Shown piece after piece: positions 7,775-17,309 of a DNA stretch of 64,000 nt. This DNA comes from Nostoc sp. 'Peltigera membranacea cyanobiont' N6 (GTDB lineage: Bacteria > Cyanobacteriota > Cyanobacteriia > Cyanobacteriales > Nostocaceae). The DNA is taken from NCBI RefSeq assembly GCF_002949735.1, contig NZ_CP026681.1, positions 1,364,001 through 1,428,000 on the forward strand. The letters run 5' to 3'. Under the pieces are notes generated by a model. That model had not been told where the DNA came from. It was given only the letters and a program-made list of their open reading frames with translations, and made no database searches. Position numbers and translations under genes: made by a program. Every line of letters begins with the position of its first letter. The stretch's first letter is position 1.

Positions 7775-10700
7775 ATGACTACATACTACGTTTCTGGAAC
7801 AGGTAATGATAGCAATAATGGCTTGAAGGAAGGCGCTGCATTTCGCTCCTTGGGCAAAGCCGTGTATGAGATGAAAACAGGCGACACGCTCTACGTCATG
7901 AATGGGACTTATGACAAAGGAGCGATGCTTTTTAACAAAAATGGCTCGCCAGATAACTGGACAACAATAAAAGCTTATCCAGGGGCTACACCTAAGATCC
8001 AAACAACAGGAAGTGGCATTCTTGTATTTAGTTCATCCTACGTGCGGATTGAAGGACTTGATATAGAAGGCAATCGGGAAAATATAACTTTAGACTATGC
8101 ATTACAACAAAAGAATAACCTCAACAACCCTTTAACTAATGCCAGTGGAATTGAAGTAAAAGCTTGGACAAATAGTCAAGGGGTAGGCGGTACTAACCCC
8201 CATCATATTGTCATTACCGGTAACACAGTCCGTAACTTCTCCGGTGCAGGAATGGGATTCACTAATACAGACTACATTACTGTTGAGAAAAATATTGTGT
8301 CTGGAAACGCTTGGTATTCGCCTTGGGGGACTCAGGGAATTAGCGCTCTCCGTAGTTTTAATTACGATAATAATACTACTGACTACAGGATGATTTTTCG
8401 AGACAATATTGTTTACGATAATCAAAGCCTAGTTCCGTGGTATGAAGCTGGCAAAATCACCGAAGGTCACGGGATTATGCTTGACACTACTACTAAGACT
8501 ACTAATAGTGTGCCTTATAGCGGTAAGACCTTAGTTGCTAATAACATAGTTTACAACAATGGTAGCTCTGGCATTGAGGCTTTCAAAGCTACGAATGTAG
8601 ATATTGTTAACAACACGGTTTATCAGAATAGCCGTGTTCTTAAAAACTCTGGAGAGATTGGTGTTAGTTACTCAGATAATGTACGGGTCTATAACAACAT
8701 CATGTATGCAAATGACAATCAAAATGCCAATCTCATCAAGTTCTCTACAGATGTAACTTTCGATCGCAACCTTGTTTATAACTCGAATCTATTCCAAGCT
8801 TCAGATAATCTAAAGGCCACAGGGTTGCAGAATATTTTGGGTAAAGATCCCCAATTTGTTGATGCCGCCAAAGGAAATTTTGCACTCAAAACTGGAAGTG
8901 CTGCAATTGATGCGGGTTCCAATCTTTTCAATGGCATTAGTACGAATACTCCCCAGGATGGTGATGGCAATGGCACTACATTGATTGACATTGGTGCCTA
9001 CGAAGCCCCCCGCAGCACTATTAGCGCTCCTGAAATTCAAGTTCTCAATGGCACAGTTGACATTGTAGATGGCAGTACTACTGCGATTAACTTTGGCGAT
9101 GTCGTTGCCGGTAACACCTTGACCAAAACCTTTACCATCAAGAACACTGGTACAGCCGCACTCAACCTAAGTAATCTGAAACTTCCCGACGGATTTAGTT
9201 TGGTAGGAACTCTTCCGACGAGTGTGGCTGCTAATGCTTCTACAGCCATCACAGTGGCACTCAATACCACTACACCTGGAACTTATAGTGGTAGCTTTAT
9301 TTTAAACAACAATGATACTAATGAAAGCCCCTTTGACTTTGCTATTAGTGGCATAGTTAAACCCGTTCCGGCTCCTGAAATTCAAGTTCTCAATGGCACA
9401 GTTGACATTGTAGATGGCAGTACTACTGCGATTAACTTTGGCGATATCGTTGCCGGTAACACCTTGACCAAAACCTTTACCATCAAGAACACTGGTACAG
9501 CCGCACTCAACCTAAGTAATCTGAAACTTCCCGACGGATTTAGTTTGGTAGGAACTCTTCCGACGAGTGTGGCTGCTAATGCTTCTACAGCCATCACAGT
9601 GGCACTCAATACCACTACACCTGGAACTTATAGTGGTAGCTTTACTTTAAACAACAATGATACTAATGAAAGCCCCTTTGACTTTGCTATTAGTGGCATA
9701 GTTAAACCCGTTCCGGCTCCTGAAATTCAAGTTCTCAATGGCACAGTTGACATTGTAGATGGCAGTACTACTGCGATTAACTTTGGCGATATCGTTGCCG
9801 GTAACACCTTGACCAAAACCTTTACCATCAAGAACACCGGTACAGCCGCACTCAACCTAAGTAATCTGAAACTTCCCGACGGATTTAGTTTGGTAGGAAC
9901 TCTTCCGACGAGTGTGGCTGCTAATGCTTCTACAGCCATCACAGTGGCACTCGATACCACTAAACCCGGTACTTATAGTGGTAGCTTTACTTTAAACAAC
10001 AATGATAGTGATGAAAGCCCCTTTGACTTTGCCATTAGTGGCATAGTTAAACCCAAAACTAAAGTTATCAATGGCACAGCCGGCAATGACACCTTTATTA
10101 CCAAGCTAAACAATGGCAATGACATCATCACGGACTTTGGTGGTGTAGGTACTAGCTCAAACCCTTCGGCTGCGGTGATTGCCAAAATAGACACCTTGCA
10201 ATTTATTGGGGCTGGCTTAACTGCGAGAAATCTGCAATTAACTCAAAATGGCAACAATTTAGAAGTCACCTTTGAAGATGTGGCTAATACCAAAGTCACT
10301 CTGCAAAACTTTAACTTAGAAAATCTAGATAACTTAGTCGCATCAACAACAAGATCAGCCATCGGTAATATCCAATTTAACGGAGAAGCCAGTGTTACCA
10401 AAAGCTTTGATGTGATTAATGCCAACTCCACTCAACCGTATATTTCTACCGCAAATGCTGTCACATTCCTCAATGACTTGAACAATAACATCAGCGGTTT
10501 TTACAATTCCAACGATGTGATTAATGGTCAAGGGGGTAATGACACCATCAATGGCAGCGGTGGTGACGACCTACTGCGGGGCGGTACTGGCAACGATCTT
10601 CTCATTGGTGGACAAGGCAATGATACTCTTGTGGGTGGTATGGGTGCTGACTCTTTCCTCTACGACATCAATGCTGCCTTCAATAGCGCTGCTGTAGGTA

Positions 10701-10990
10701 TTGATACGATCGCTGACTTCAATCACTCTCAAGGTGACAAGATTATCCTTGATAAGACCACTTTTAATGCTATTAATTCCGTTGTGGGAACCGGTTTTAG
10801 TAACGCTAGCGATTTTCAAATCACTAGTTTAGGGGCAGTTAGTAATGCTGTGATTGTTTACGACCCAATGACTGGGCAATTACTATACAATCAAAATGGT
10901 AGTGGTGCGGGTTTCGGCACTGGCGGTCAATTTGCAAAACTTACTGGTGCGCCCACTCTTACTGCCTCCGACTTCATCGTTCAAGCATAG
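7775..10990 (+). CDS. Large secreted RTX protein: beta-helix, three choice-of-anchor-D repeats, Ca-binding nonapeptides
   Basis: 1071 residues, start supported by cggag 9 bases upstream. Domains in order: 1-410 right-handed parallel beta helix of the pectate-lyase/DUF1565 kind, beginning YYVSGTGNDSNNG, with many N-x-(I/V)-V-x-N turns; 418-762 three tandem 115-residue Ig-like domains (choice-of-anchor D type, FGDIVAGNTLTKTFTIKNTG); about 765-900 a region with haemolysin-like turns; 905-960 RTX nonapeptides GGxGxDxLx (GQGGNDTINGSGGDDLLRGG) that bind calcium; then a C-terminal region as in type I secretion substrates. No N-terminal signal peptide, consistent with type I export. Probable extracellular polysaccharide-binding or -cleaving protein; no catalytic residues can be assigned from sequence alone. 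Confidence 0.85.
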   Translation: MTTYYVSGTGNDSNNGLKEGAAFRSLGKAVYEMKTGDTLYVMNGTYDKGAMLFNKNGSPDNWTTIKAYPGATPKIQTTGSGILVFSSSYVRIEGLDIEGNRENITLDYALQQKNNLNNPLTNASGIEVKAWTNSQGVGGTNPHHIVITGNTVRNFSGAGMGFTNTDYITVEKNIVSGNAWYSPWGTQGISALRSFNYDNNTTDYRMIFRDNIVYDNQSLVPWYEAGKITEGHGIMLDTTTKTTNSVPYSGKTLVANNIVYNNGSSGIEAFKATNVDIVNNTVYQNSRVLKNSGEIGVSYSDNVRVYNNIMYANDNQNANLIKFSTDVTFDRNLVYNSNLFQASDNLKATGLQNILGKDPQFVDAAKGNFALKTGSAAIDAGSNLFNGISTNTPQDGDGNGTTLIDIGAYEAPRSTISAPEIQVLNGTVDIVDGSTTAINFGDVVAGNTLTKTFTIKNTGTAALNLSNLKLPDGFSLVGTLPTSVAANASTAITVALNTTTPGTYSGSFILNNNDTNESPFDFAISGIVKPVPAPEIQVLNGTVDIVDGSTTAINFGDIVAGNTLTKTFTIKNTGTAALNLSNLKLPDGFSLVGTLPTSVAANASTAITVALNTTTPGTYSGSFTLNNNDTNESPFDFAISGIVKPVPAPEIQVLNGTVDIVDGSTTAINFGDIVAGNTLTKTFTIKNTGTAALNLSNLKLPDGFSLVGTLPTSVAANASTAITVALDTTKPGTYSGSFTLNNNDSDESPFDFAISGIVKPKTKVINGTAGNDTFITKLNNGNDIITDFGGVGTSSNPSAAVIAKIDTLQFIGAGLTARNLQLTQNGNNLEVTFEDVANTKVTLQNFNLENLDNLVASTTRSAIGNIQFNGEASVTKSFDVINANSTQPYISTANAVTFLNDLNNNISGFYNSNDVINGQGGNDTINGSGGDDLLRGGTGNDLLIGGQGNDTLVGGMGADSFLYDINAAFNSAAVGIDTIADFNHSQGDKIILDKTTFNAINSVVGTGFSNASDFQITSLGAVSNAVIVYDPMTGQLLYNQNGSGAGFGTGGQFAKLTGAPTLTASDFIVQA
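9026..10060 (+). repeat. Three tandem 345-bp direct repeats inside the RTX protein
   Basis: Units start at 9026, 9371 and 9716 (gctcctgaaattcaagttct). They differ at only a handful of positions, mostly near the end of unit 3. Each encodes one 115-residue Ig-like domain. The near-identity points to recent duplication or gene conversion. Confidence 0.95.
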
Positions 10991-11067
10991 TTGGGTCGGT
11001 TCAACTGAGTCGAAGTGTAATCCAAACATGAATCGACTTTTAAGACAGTTTTAAATTAAATAGATCG

Positions 11068-11098
11068 TATAGGGGTGCAATATATTTGTGCCCCTATA
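11068..11098 (+). terminator. Hairpin terminator after the RTX gene
   Basis: Arms 11068-11078 and 11088-11098 pair over 11 bp, two of them G-U, with a 9-base loop. A T-rich stretch follows. It is 78 bases after the stop codon. Confidence 0.6.
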
Positions 11099-11132
11099 AT
11101 TTTGTAATTTAATGGCAAAATTTTTACTTCTT

Positions 11133-11227
11133 ATAAGTACCCCGACAGAATTAATTACATATTGATTCTTTCCCAGACAAGAATTTCAGCCCAGTTTTTG
11201 TGTAATTAATTCTGTACGACTACTTAT
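11133..11227. repeat. 95-bp element with 27-bp imperfect inverted ends
   Basis: The ends 11133-11159 and 11201-11227 are inverted copies matching at 23 of 27 positions, including an exact 14-bp core (tgtaattaattctg). The 41-base centre has no gene. This could be a miniature transposable element or a large transcribed hairpin between two convergent genes. Confidence 0.5.
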
Positions 11228-11254
11228 CATCTGGGATTTGTAGTTTAAATATAA

Positions 11255-11689
11255 CTACTGCTGTGGTTCTGAGTGCAAATCTTGTAATAATTCCTGCAAA
11301 AACTTACCCCATTGCGCCGCCAAAGGAATTTCTGTAAATGGAATGCGTATTGAGTTAGTAGATTCGGAAAATATAAATTCTAATTCTATGGAACGACCTT
11401 TATCAGGTGCGTTTTCCATATTTACTGATTTATCATCTACTAAAAGATGGATTTGTTTTACATCAAGCAAAGAGAATGTTTCTAGTCTAATAGGCCCTTT
11501 AGGCGTTGGTTTTCCCCAAGTTATATTGTTGCTTTTTTGACCTAATACTGAATAAATATCGTACTTAGCCCGTTCAAATTGCTCTGCCCAAGTGCGATAG
11601 GCTTCAACTTTTTGATACTCCTTCGAGCCTTGCCAAGCCAACCAGAAAAACATTACTAACAGGGGCAACCACAAAAGACCACGTTCCAT
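11255..11689 (-). CDS. Membrane-anchored protein of unknown function
   Basis: 144 residues. One N-terminal hydrophobic helix (LLWLPLLVMFFWLAW, residues 5-19) anchors a soluble domain of mixed alpha/beta character. It ends in an acidic, Gln-rich tail. No catalytic motif is visible and I do not recognise the family. Divergent from the subtilase gene 120 bases away, so they may share a control region. Confidence 0.65.
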   Translation of the reverse strand: MERGLLWLPLLVMFFWLAWQGSKEYQKVEAYRTWAEQFERAKYDIYSVLGQKSNNITWGKPTPKGPIRLETFSLLDVKQIHLLVDDKSVNMENAPDKGRSIELEFIFSESTNSIRIPFTEIPLAAQWGKFLQELLQDLHSEPQQ

Positions 11690-11808
11690 CGTTTAAAAAA
11701 TCCTGAGTCGTGAGCGAAACTTGTAACTAAAAGTGCAAAATCCACCAACAAGGGATGCAGATAAGTTATGGTAGTGAGCAAACTGGCAAAAAGCGGTGAT
11801 GAGTTAAT

Positions 11809-13659
11809 ATGAGAAAACTTATATTATTGTGCTTGTTTGTCATTGGGCTGGGATCTGCCATGTTTGGTTTCCTGAATTTTCAGGGACTGGCAGCGAAAGG
11901 AGAGTTTGAGACGATTTTGCTTGATTTTCGGGAAGATATTCCATCAGTTGTGGTGGAACAGGATTTGCAAGCGATCGCCAAACAATACAACGTTACACCC
12001 CAATTAGACAACAAGTTTTCCAAAAAAGATAATGTGTATATTGTCAAAGGCGATCGCCAGCGACTCCAAGAACTGAAAAAATCTCAATTTGCCCAAGCTA
12101 CAGAATTCATTGAACCAAATTATATTTACAGGAAGATTCCACAACCCGGCAAAGCTGCTTGGCTTGGAGAATTTTTGACACCCCAAGAAGATGATGAAGC
12201 AAGTCCTTCATTAACTGGCCCCAATGACCAATATTACAGCAAGCAGTGGAACTTGCACAAAATCGGTATTGAAGGCGCATGGAGTCAAACCAAAGGCAGT
12301 GGCATCACAGTTGCGGTAATTGACACCGGGATTACTAAGGTGCGCGACTTATATGAGACAAAATTCGTCAAAGGCTATGATTTTGTTAACGACCGAGAAG
12401 AAGCCACAGACGATAATGGTCATGGTACTCATGTTGCCGGAACTATTGCCCAAGCCACAAATAACAAATATGGCGTAGCTGGAATTGCTTATGAAGCCAG
12501 TCTGATGCCACTTAAGGTACTCAGTTCTTATGGCGGCGGTACAGTTGCCGATATTGCCGAAGCGATTAAATTTGCTGCTGATAAAGGCGCAGATGTAATT
12601 AATATGAGCTTGGGCGGTGGCGGTGAAAGCAAGTTGATGAAAGAAGCGATCGAGTATGCCCATAGAAAAGGTGTAGTTATTATTGCCGCAGCTGGGAATG
12701 AAAACACCAATGGGGCAAGCTATCCAGCCCGCTATCCTTATGTAATCGGCGTTTCGGCAATTGGCCCAGATGGCGAAAGAGCGCCCTACTCTAACTTTGG
12801 CGCTGGGGTAGATATCTCGGCTCCTGGTGGTAGTGAAGCTGGTAAGATTCTCCAAGAAACTATCGATGAAAAGGGCGAAGGGGTCTTTCTAGGCTTCCAG
12901 GGTACAAGCATGGCTGCTCCCCATGTTGCTGGTGTTGCAGCTTTAATTAAAGCGGCTGGTATCAAAGAACCAGATGAAGTTTTAAAAGTCCTCAAACAGT
13001 CAGCACGAGTGATTCAGGATGATGGTTTGAACTATTATGGCGCTGGACAACTCAATGCAGAAGCAGCAGTCAAACTAGCCTTTAGCGGACAAATCAGTTT
13101 TCCAGATTTCTTTCGGTGGTTACGGGATAGCGGCTATCTTAACCCCGGCTTTTGGATTGATGGTGGTGCGATCGCACTGTTACCTAAGATTTTAATGGTA
13201 GTTGGTTCCTATCTGCTGGCTTGGTTTTTACGAGTTTACTTCCCTTTCACTTGGAGTTGGTCTTTATTCAGTGGATTAACTGCCGGCAGTTCTGGGTTAT
13301 TCTTCCTTAAGGGAATCTATATTTTTGATCTTCCCCAGTGGCCTTTCCGAGTTTTGGGCAGTTCAATTCCCGAACTAGGTAATACCCTCCAAGGAACTGA
13401 TGCGTTGAATCCCCTATTTGCTAGCGTACTGATTCCCATTGTGTTGATGGCATTGCTGTTGGGACATCCTAGTTGGAAATGGTTTGCCATTGGTTCGACA
13501 TTAGGTGTCGCAGCGTGCTTGACGGTAAGTGCATTTTTCGATCCAGCCGTTTGGGGTTTGGGAGGTGGTAACATAGCACGCCTATTCCTCATCGCCAATG
13601 CCCTAATCTGTTATGGACTTGTTCGTTTAGCATTGAAAAACGAAGAAAAGATAGCATAA
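11809..13659 (+). CDS. Subtilisin-like serine protease (S8) with C-terminal membrane segments
   Basis: 616 residues. N-terminal hydrophobic signal/anchor (4-28), a propeptide-like region (33-110), then a complete S8 catalytic domain: Asp172 in AVIDTG, His205 in NGHGTHVAGT, oxyanion Asn297 in AAAGNEN, and Ser367 in GTSMAAPHVAG. After residue 430 come several hydrophobic stretches (about 455-475, 480-500, 535-560, 565-585, 590-610), so the protease is tethered to a membrane, presumably with the catalytic domain on the periplasmic or lumenal side. Substrate unknown. Complete and likely active. Confidence 0.93.
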   Translation: MRKLILLCLFVIGLGSAMFGFLNFQGLAAKGEFETILLDFREDIPSVVVEQDLQAIAKQYNVTPQLDNKFSKKDNVYIVKGDRQRLQELKKSQFAQATEFIEPNYIYRKIPQPGKAAWLGEFLTPQEDDEASPSLTGPNDQYYSKQWNLHKIGIEGAWSQTKGSGITVAVIDTGITKVRDLYETKFVKGYDFVNDREEATDDNGHGTHVAGTIAQATNNKYGVAGIAYEASLMPLKVLSSYGGGTVADIAEAIKFAADKGADVINMSLGGGGESKLMKEAIEYAHRKGVVIIAAAGNENTNGASYPARYPYVIGVSAIGPDGERAPYSNFGAGVDISAPGGSEAGKILQETIDEKGEGVFLGFQGTSMAAPHVAGVAALIKAAGIKEPDEVLKVLKQSARVIQDDGLNYYGAGQLNAEAAVKLAFSGQISFPDFFRWLRDSGYLNPGFWIDGGAIALLPKILMVVGSYLLAWFLRVYFPFTWSWSLFSGLTAGSSGLFFLKGIYIFDLPQWPFRVLGSSIPELGNTLQGTDALNPLFASVLIPIVLMALLLGHPSWKWFAIGSTLGVAACLTVSAFFDPAVWGLGGGNIARLFLIANALICYGLVRLALKNEEKIA

Positions 13660-13767
13660 ATGGGGAATGGGGAATTGGGAAGAATTCTTAATAACTCCTA
13701 ACTTCCCCACTCAGCAGGGGCTAAACGCCCCCCTACCGCTAACAGCACTCACAAATCAGCACTATTT

Positions 13768-14001
13768 ATGAGCATTACACTTACAGGTACAATCCAACGC
13801 CGTGATATTGGCACAGGCGCATGGGCATTAGTCACAGAAGAGGGCGTTACTTACGAGATCCTCAGAGGGGCTGACAAAGACTTACTCAAAGAAGCACAAA
13901 AAGCAAAAGTTAAGGGACAGGTGCGTGAAGATATCATGACAACTGCCATGATTGGCCCTGTCCTAGAGGTTAAATCTTTTGAGGTAATTAGTTCTGATTA
14001 G
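13768..14001 (+). CDS. Small OB-fold-like protein, unknown function
   Basis: 77 residues. The pattern of short beta strands (LTGTIQRRDIGTGAWALVTEEG, KVKGQV, GPVLEVKSFEVI) resembles a small OB or SH3-like barrel. No catalytic residues are evident. Its 3' end overlaps the convergent thioredoxin-like gene by 14 bases. Confidence 0.6.
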   Translation: MSITLTGTIQRRDIGTGAWALVTEEGVTYEILRGADKDLLKEAQKAKVKGQVREDIMTTAMIGPVLEVKSFEVISSD

Positions 14002-14311
14002 CTGTGGAATTCAGAACCTCTTGAAGACGGCTTCTAAATTCACCTTTGGGATGACCTCCTTTTACTTCACCGACAATCTGAAATTCCCCTTCTGGAGAAT
14101 TGCAGATGATGTAAGTAGGCCATCCCATTTCTGATTTGTCGGGATACTGAGTCAATAAAATCTTGCGATACTTGCGGTAAGCAGTCGTATCCTGCATTTT
14201 CACATCAATAAATTCTAAACCCAGTTCTTCAGCCACTTTTTTGTCATAAAAAGACATTTTGTGGCAAATGCCGCACTCTTCTGAAGAGAACTTAATTACA
14301 GCTAAACTCAT
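13988..14311 (-). CDS. Thioredoxin-family protein (CGIC)
   Basis: 107 residues with a thioredoxin fold. A strand VIKFSSEECGICHKM carries the redox pair Cys13 and Cys16 (CGIC in place of CGPC), followed by FIDVKMQD and the cis-proline loop GWPTYI near residue 63. It should catalyse dithiol-disulphide exchange in the cytosol; the partner is unknown. Convergent with and overlapping its neighbour by 14 bases. Confidence 0.8.
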   Translation of the reverse strand: MSLAVIKFSSEECGICHKMSFYDKKVAEELGLEFIDVKMQDTTAYRKYRKILLTQYPDKSEMGWPTYIICNSPEGEFQIVGEVKGGHPKGEFRSRLQEVLNSTANQN

Positions 14312-14404
14312 GGGTTGGTAACTCTTTGGTTTCAGGCAAAGTTTTTTAGCATAATGCCATGAAATACTATCATATAGCTGGTCATTAGTGTAATAAATTT
14401 TTAT

Positions 14405-14545
14405 CTAACTTTGAGAAGCAGCAGCCTCTAGAGCCGCAACAAAGTCAGGAAATTTCTTTAACCGGTGAGCTAATTTCCAGTTACCCTCCTTGAGCAAAAC
14501 TGGCGTTGACAAGCAACGCAGATATTGCTTCTGCGGTAGTTCTCA
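14405..14545 (-). pseudogene. Possible C-terminal gene remnant
   Basis: A minus-strand frame ending in TAG at 14405-14407 reads CLSTPVLLKEGNWKLAHRLK and then KFPDFVAALEAAASQS. It is protein-like but has no start codon, and a TGA lies in frame upstream. It may be the tail of a broken gene. I cannot name the family. Confidence 0.25.
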
Positions 14546-14681
14546 CCACCTTAAAGGGGCTATAGGCTGCGATCGCTTGTTTTGCTATAGAAGAGGCAGG
14601 AGCGAAGGCACAGCCCCTCGGAGACATCACTTTTTATCGCGTATTTACAAACTTTGACCAATCTGCACTTAGTTACTTAAA
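14546..14681. other. Rest of the 14.3-14.7 kb gap
   Basis: No gene recognised; contains one HIP1-like gcgatcgc core. Confidence 0.4.
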
Positions 14682-15053
14682 TCACTGACTAATACCATCG
14701 ATCGTTGATTTCAACTGCGACTCGACCGCATTGACATAACCTCGATCGTTCAAAACTTGTGCTGGTAACTTTTTAGCCTTGATAGCAGCCTCAACCACAT
14801 CTTTTGCAGTCACATTTCCTATTTGGAATTCAGATATCAAACGACCAGCACTGGGAATACCCTGCTCTTTGAAAGCACCTTTATAAGCTAAAAAGGCAAT
14901 ATTGAAAGGTTGAAGATAGCTGACATTTGACGAATCTGTGTTGATTTGTTCAGCACTATTGTTTGTATTAACTGTTTGAGCGTCAACAATTGCAGGTAGA
15001 AAAGCAATACACGCAACAATCAGTGCAGAATTTATCAAGTTTATAATCTTCAT
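14682..15053 (-). CDS. Exported small protein, unknown function
   Basis: 123 residues. A clear signal peptide (INSALIVACIAFLPAIVDAQ, cleavage likely after Ala25) is followed by an Asn/Ser-rich linker and a helical domain containing YLQPFNIAFLAYKGAF and GRLISEFQIGNVTAKDVVEA. Probably periplasmic. It is a tandem paralogue of the shortened gene at 15150. No known family is recognised. Confidence 0.7.
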   Translation of the reverse strand: MKIINLINSALIVACIAFLPAIVDAQTVNTNNSAEQINTDSSNVSYLQPFNIAFLAYKGAFKEQGIPSAGRLISEFQIGNVTAKDVVEAAIKAKKLPAQVLNDRGYVNAVESQLKSTIDGISQ

Positions 15054-15149
15054 AATTTTCTCCTAATTTCAACTAGATTAATTAGCGTTATCTAGTAATA
15101 AAACCCTATTGTTAGTAGTTTTGTTTCTTTGTTATTAAGTTACTACTTT

Positions 15150-15386
15150 CTAAAATTTTCTTTCATCAAAATTGCTCAGACCCATCATCTGATATGCAAT
15201 AAAAGCAGTGTCAAATGATTTGAGAGAATTTACATTCCTCGAATAGCTAGATAAAGTGTCAGAGTTGACAGATGGGTTTATTGATGCGCCATTGTTATTA
15301 TTGGCTGTACGAACGCTAGTGATTTTAAGCATAGAATTCATCCAAGCAACAATATCTGCATAACTTATAAAACTTGTAAATTTCAT
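15150..15386 (-). pseudogene. Truncated paralogue of the exported small protein
   Basis: 78 residues. The segment NVNSLKSFDTAFIAYQMMG aligns with NVSYLQPFNIAFLAYKGAF of the downstream gene, but the frame stops soon after it and lacks the C-terminal 50 residues. Its N-terminus is not a good signal peptide. Probably a decaying duplicate; it could still be a short expressed protein. Confidence 0.5.
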
Positions 15387-15692
15387 AGTAATGAGGCTCT
15401 TATCTTCTAAGTTTTTTTCTGTCGGCTAGAAACTGAAATTCAAGTTTTTTCCTAACTACGTTTCTATACCAATATGCTAGGAAATATTCATGAGGGAAGC
15501 AAATACTTTTAATTTTTAATTTGATAAACAAAAGTGATGCCAGTATTAATTGGCATTGCAAAGTTTTCGATAGACCTTATTGATTATTAATTTGAGCTTG
15601 AATGGACTCTGATGTAAGTTAGCCGTTCAGGAGGATAAAGTAAGCCGAGCGTGTCAAAATGTTAAGTGTATAGTTTATTTGCAAACTCACTT
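15387..15692. other. Intergenic region between divergent genes
   Basis: A/T-rich gap carrying promoters for the exported paralogues and the DUF427 gene. No site recognised. Confidence 0.4.
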
Positions 15693-15977
15693 ATGCCGAA
15701 AGCAATTTGGAATGGCGCAGTTTTAGCCGAAAGCGATCGCACCGTAGTTGTGGAAAACAACCATTATTTCCCTGCTGACACCATTAACAAGGAGTATTTC
15801 ACAGACAGCAACACTCACAGTACTTGTCCTTGGAAAGGTGTCGCTAGCTACTACAGTATTGAAGTTGATGGACAAATCAACAAAGATGCTGCTTGGTACT
15901 ATCCCAGCACTAAAGAGAAGGCTAAGAATATTGAGGGTTATGTGGCCTTCTGGAAGGGTGTAAAAGTTGAGGCTTAA
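15693..15977 (+). CDS. DUF427 domain protein
   Basis: 94 residues from ATG 15693. An upstream GTG (15666) in frame would add nine unconserved residues, so I prefer the ATG. The sequence is a whole DUF427 domain: KAIWNGAVLAESDRT, NHYFPADTI, the conserved TCPWKG motif, YYSIEVDG, AAWYYP and VAFWKGVKV. The family has a beta-tent fold and no settled function. Followed by a hairpin. Confidence 0.85.
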   Translation: MPKAIWNGAVLAESDRTVVVENNHYFPADTINKEYFTDSNTHSTCPWKGVASYYSIEVDGQINKDAAWYYPSTKEKAKNIEGYVAFWKGVKVEA

Positions 15978-16049
15978 TAAAGGTTCCTAGAAGTATTTTG
16001 TTTCCGGGAAATTGATTCACAATTTACAGCAATCATCAAACTAAACTTT

Positions 16050-16077
16050 GTGGAGGTTGGCTTGTGTCAACCTCCAC
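16050..16077 (+). terminator. 10-bp hairpin after the DUF427 gene
   Basis: Arms gtggaggttg (16050-16059) and caacctccac (16068-16077) are perfectly complementary with an 8-base loop. There is no strong T tract, so termination is likely but not certain. Confidence 0.5.
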
Positions 16078-16206
16078 AGTCTTAAAATATTTGCTAAGTA
16101 TCAGTAAGGATTTTGGGATGTGATTTACTGAAGCGATCGCGGTTTTGCAATTGCAGACTCAGAAGTATACCCTGATAGTCATTTATGGGAAATCTCATTC
16201 AGAGTC

Positions 16207-16950
16207 TTAGTTAATCAGTAGTTGCTTTCTCTTCACTAACCAAGCCAGACCACCAGCAAGTATAACACCAGCGATCGCACTTGGTTCGGGTACTTGTCTC
16301 ACAGTAACGTTAGGGTTTGTAATACTGATGGTGCCTGCTCCGATTGAAATATTGCCACCACTGCTGCTTTGCCCAAAATTGCCGCCGCTGGTTGGGTTAC
16401 TTGGAACTGTTACATTACTATCATTAATCAGTGTCAGTGTATTAGCATTAATCTGCACACTATTGCCGTTGATAGTGCTATTGATAAACGTTACGTTACC
16501 AGTACTGTTATCTATTTTCACATCGTCGCTGTTAACAGTACTATTGATAAACGTTAGGTTACTAGAATTGTAACCATTGATATTACCAGCGATCGCTAGC
16601 CCAGAAAGTGTAACATCGGCGGCGGTAATGTCAAAGACGGGGAATTGATTGTTGGCACTAATGGTAAGTAAATTAGCAGCTGGGCCATTGATAGTTAGGT
16701 TTTTAGCGATCGCAACTGCCCCACTCGTCAGGGTAATTGTACTGGGATTACTACCCAATATGAACTCTACCACGTCATTGCTATTTGCAATGTTGATAGT
16801 GTCTCGCAACGAGCCAATGCCAGTGTCATTGAGATTGTTAACCGTCAAGGTAGCAGCTTGGGCTGATTCCACTTGCATTATTACCCAGGACAAAGCAACG
16901 GCTGTGGAAATAGCTTGAGCGACAGCCTTTTTTCTATTGTTTTTTATCAC
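16207..16950 (-). CDS. PEP-CTERM sorted beta-helix surface protein
   Basis: 247 residues. Signal peptide (to about Ala33, AQAA), then LTVNNLNDTGIGSLRDTIN, the opening motif of many secreted beta-helix proteins, then repeats FINSTINxNxVxIN. The C-terminus is a textbook PEP-CTERM signal: VPEPSAIAGVILAGG, a hydrophobic helix and KRKQ. It should be exported and processed by an exosortase, to sit at the surface or in the exopolysaccharide. Confidence 0.85.
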   Translation of the reverse strand: MIKNNRKKAVAQAISTAVALSWVIMQVESAQAATLTVNNLNDTGIGSLRDTINIANSNDVVEFILGSNPSTITLTSGAVAIAKNLTINGPAANLLTISANNQFPVFDITAADVTLSGLAIAGNINGYNSSNLTFINSTVNSDDVKIDNSTGNVTFINSTINGNSVQINANTLTLINDSNVTVPSNPTSGGNFGQSSSGGNISIGAGTISITNPNVTVRQVPEPSAIAGVILAGGLAWLVKRKQLLIN

Positions 16951-17300
16951 CTAAAACTCCTGGTATTAATTTGTCAAAGAATAAAAAAGTTATTTGTACA
17001 ATTACATAGATACATCATAATGTTTAAATTTAATTTGCAAAGCGGGTTTTAATAATTAACAGATTCAAAATGTAATTGAATAATTTTCAAAAGGCTGTGA
17101 AATATTGCCCGTATCGCTAGAAATGCTTCAATATGCAGCGAATAGCGATCGCCTATTCGTGGCTTTGACTTGAATCAAAGGTGGTTCACTCTGCATCAAT
17201 ACCTTGCCACAACTGAGAGATAGGTACAGTATTTCCGGTCATCGCATCGTACCAACCTTTCGTGAATCTGAATTATGCTGGTAATTGTATAGGACTTGTA
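16951..17300. other. Intergenic region before the repeat array
   Basis: A/T-rich promoter region of the PEP-CTERM gene followed by DNA with no recognised gene. Confidence 0.4.
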
Positions 17301-17309
17301 TATATAAAT

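Noticed and set aside
9037..9960. Three identical 77-codon minus-strand frames
   Set aside because: Antisense shadows of the 345-bp repeat in the RTX gene.
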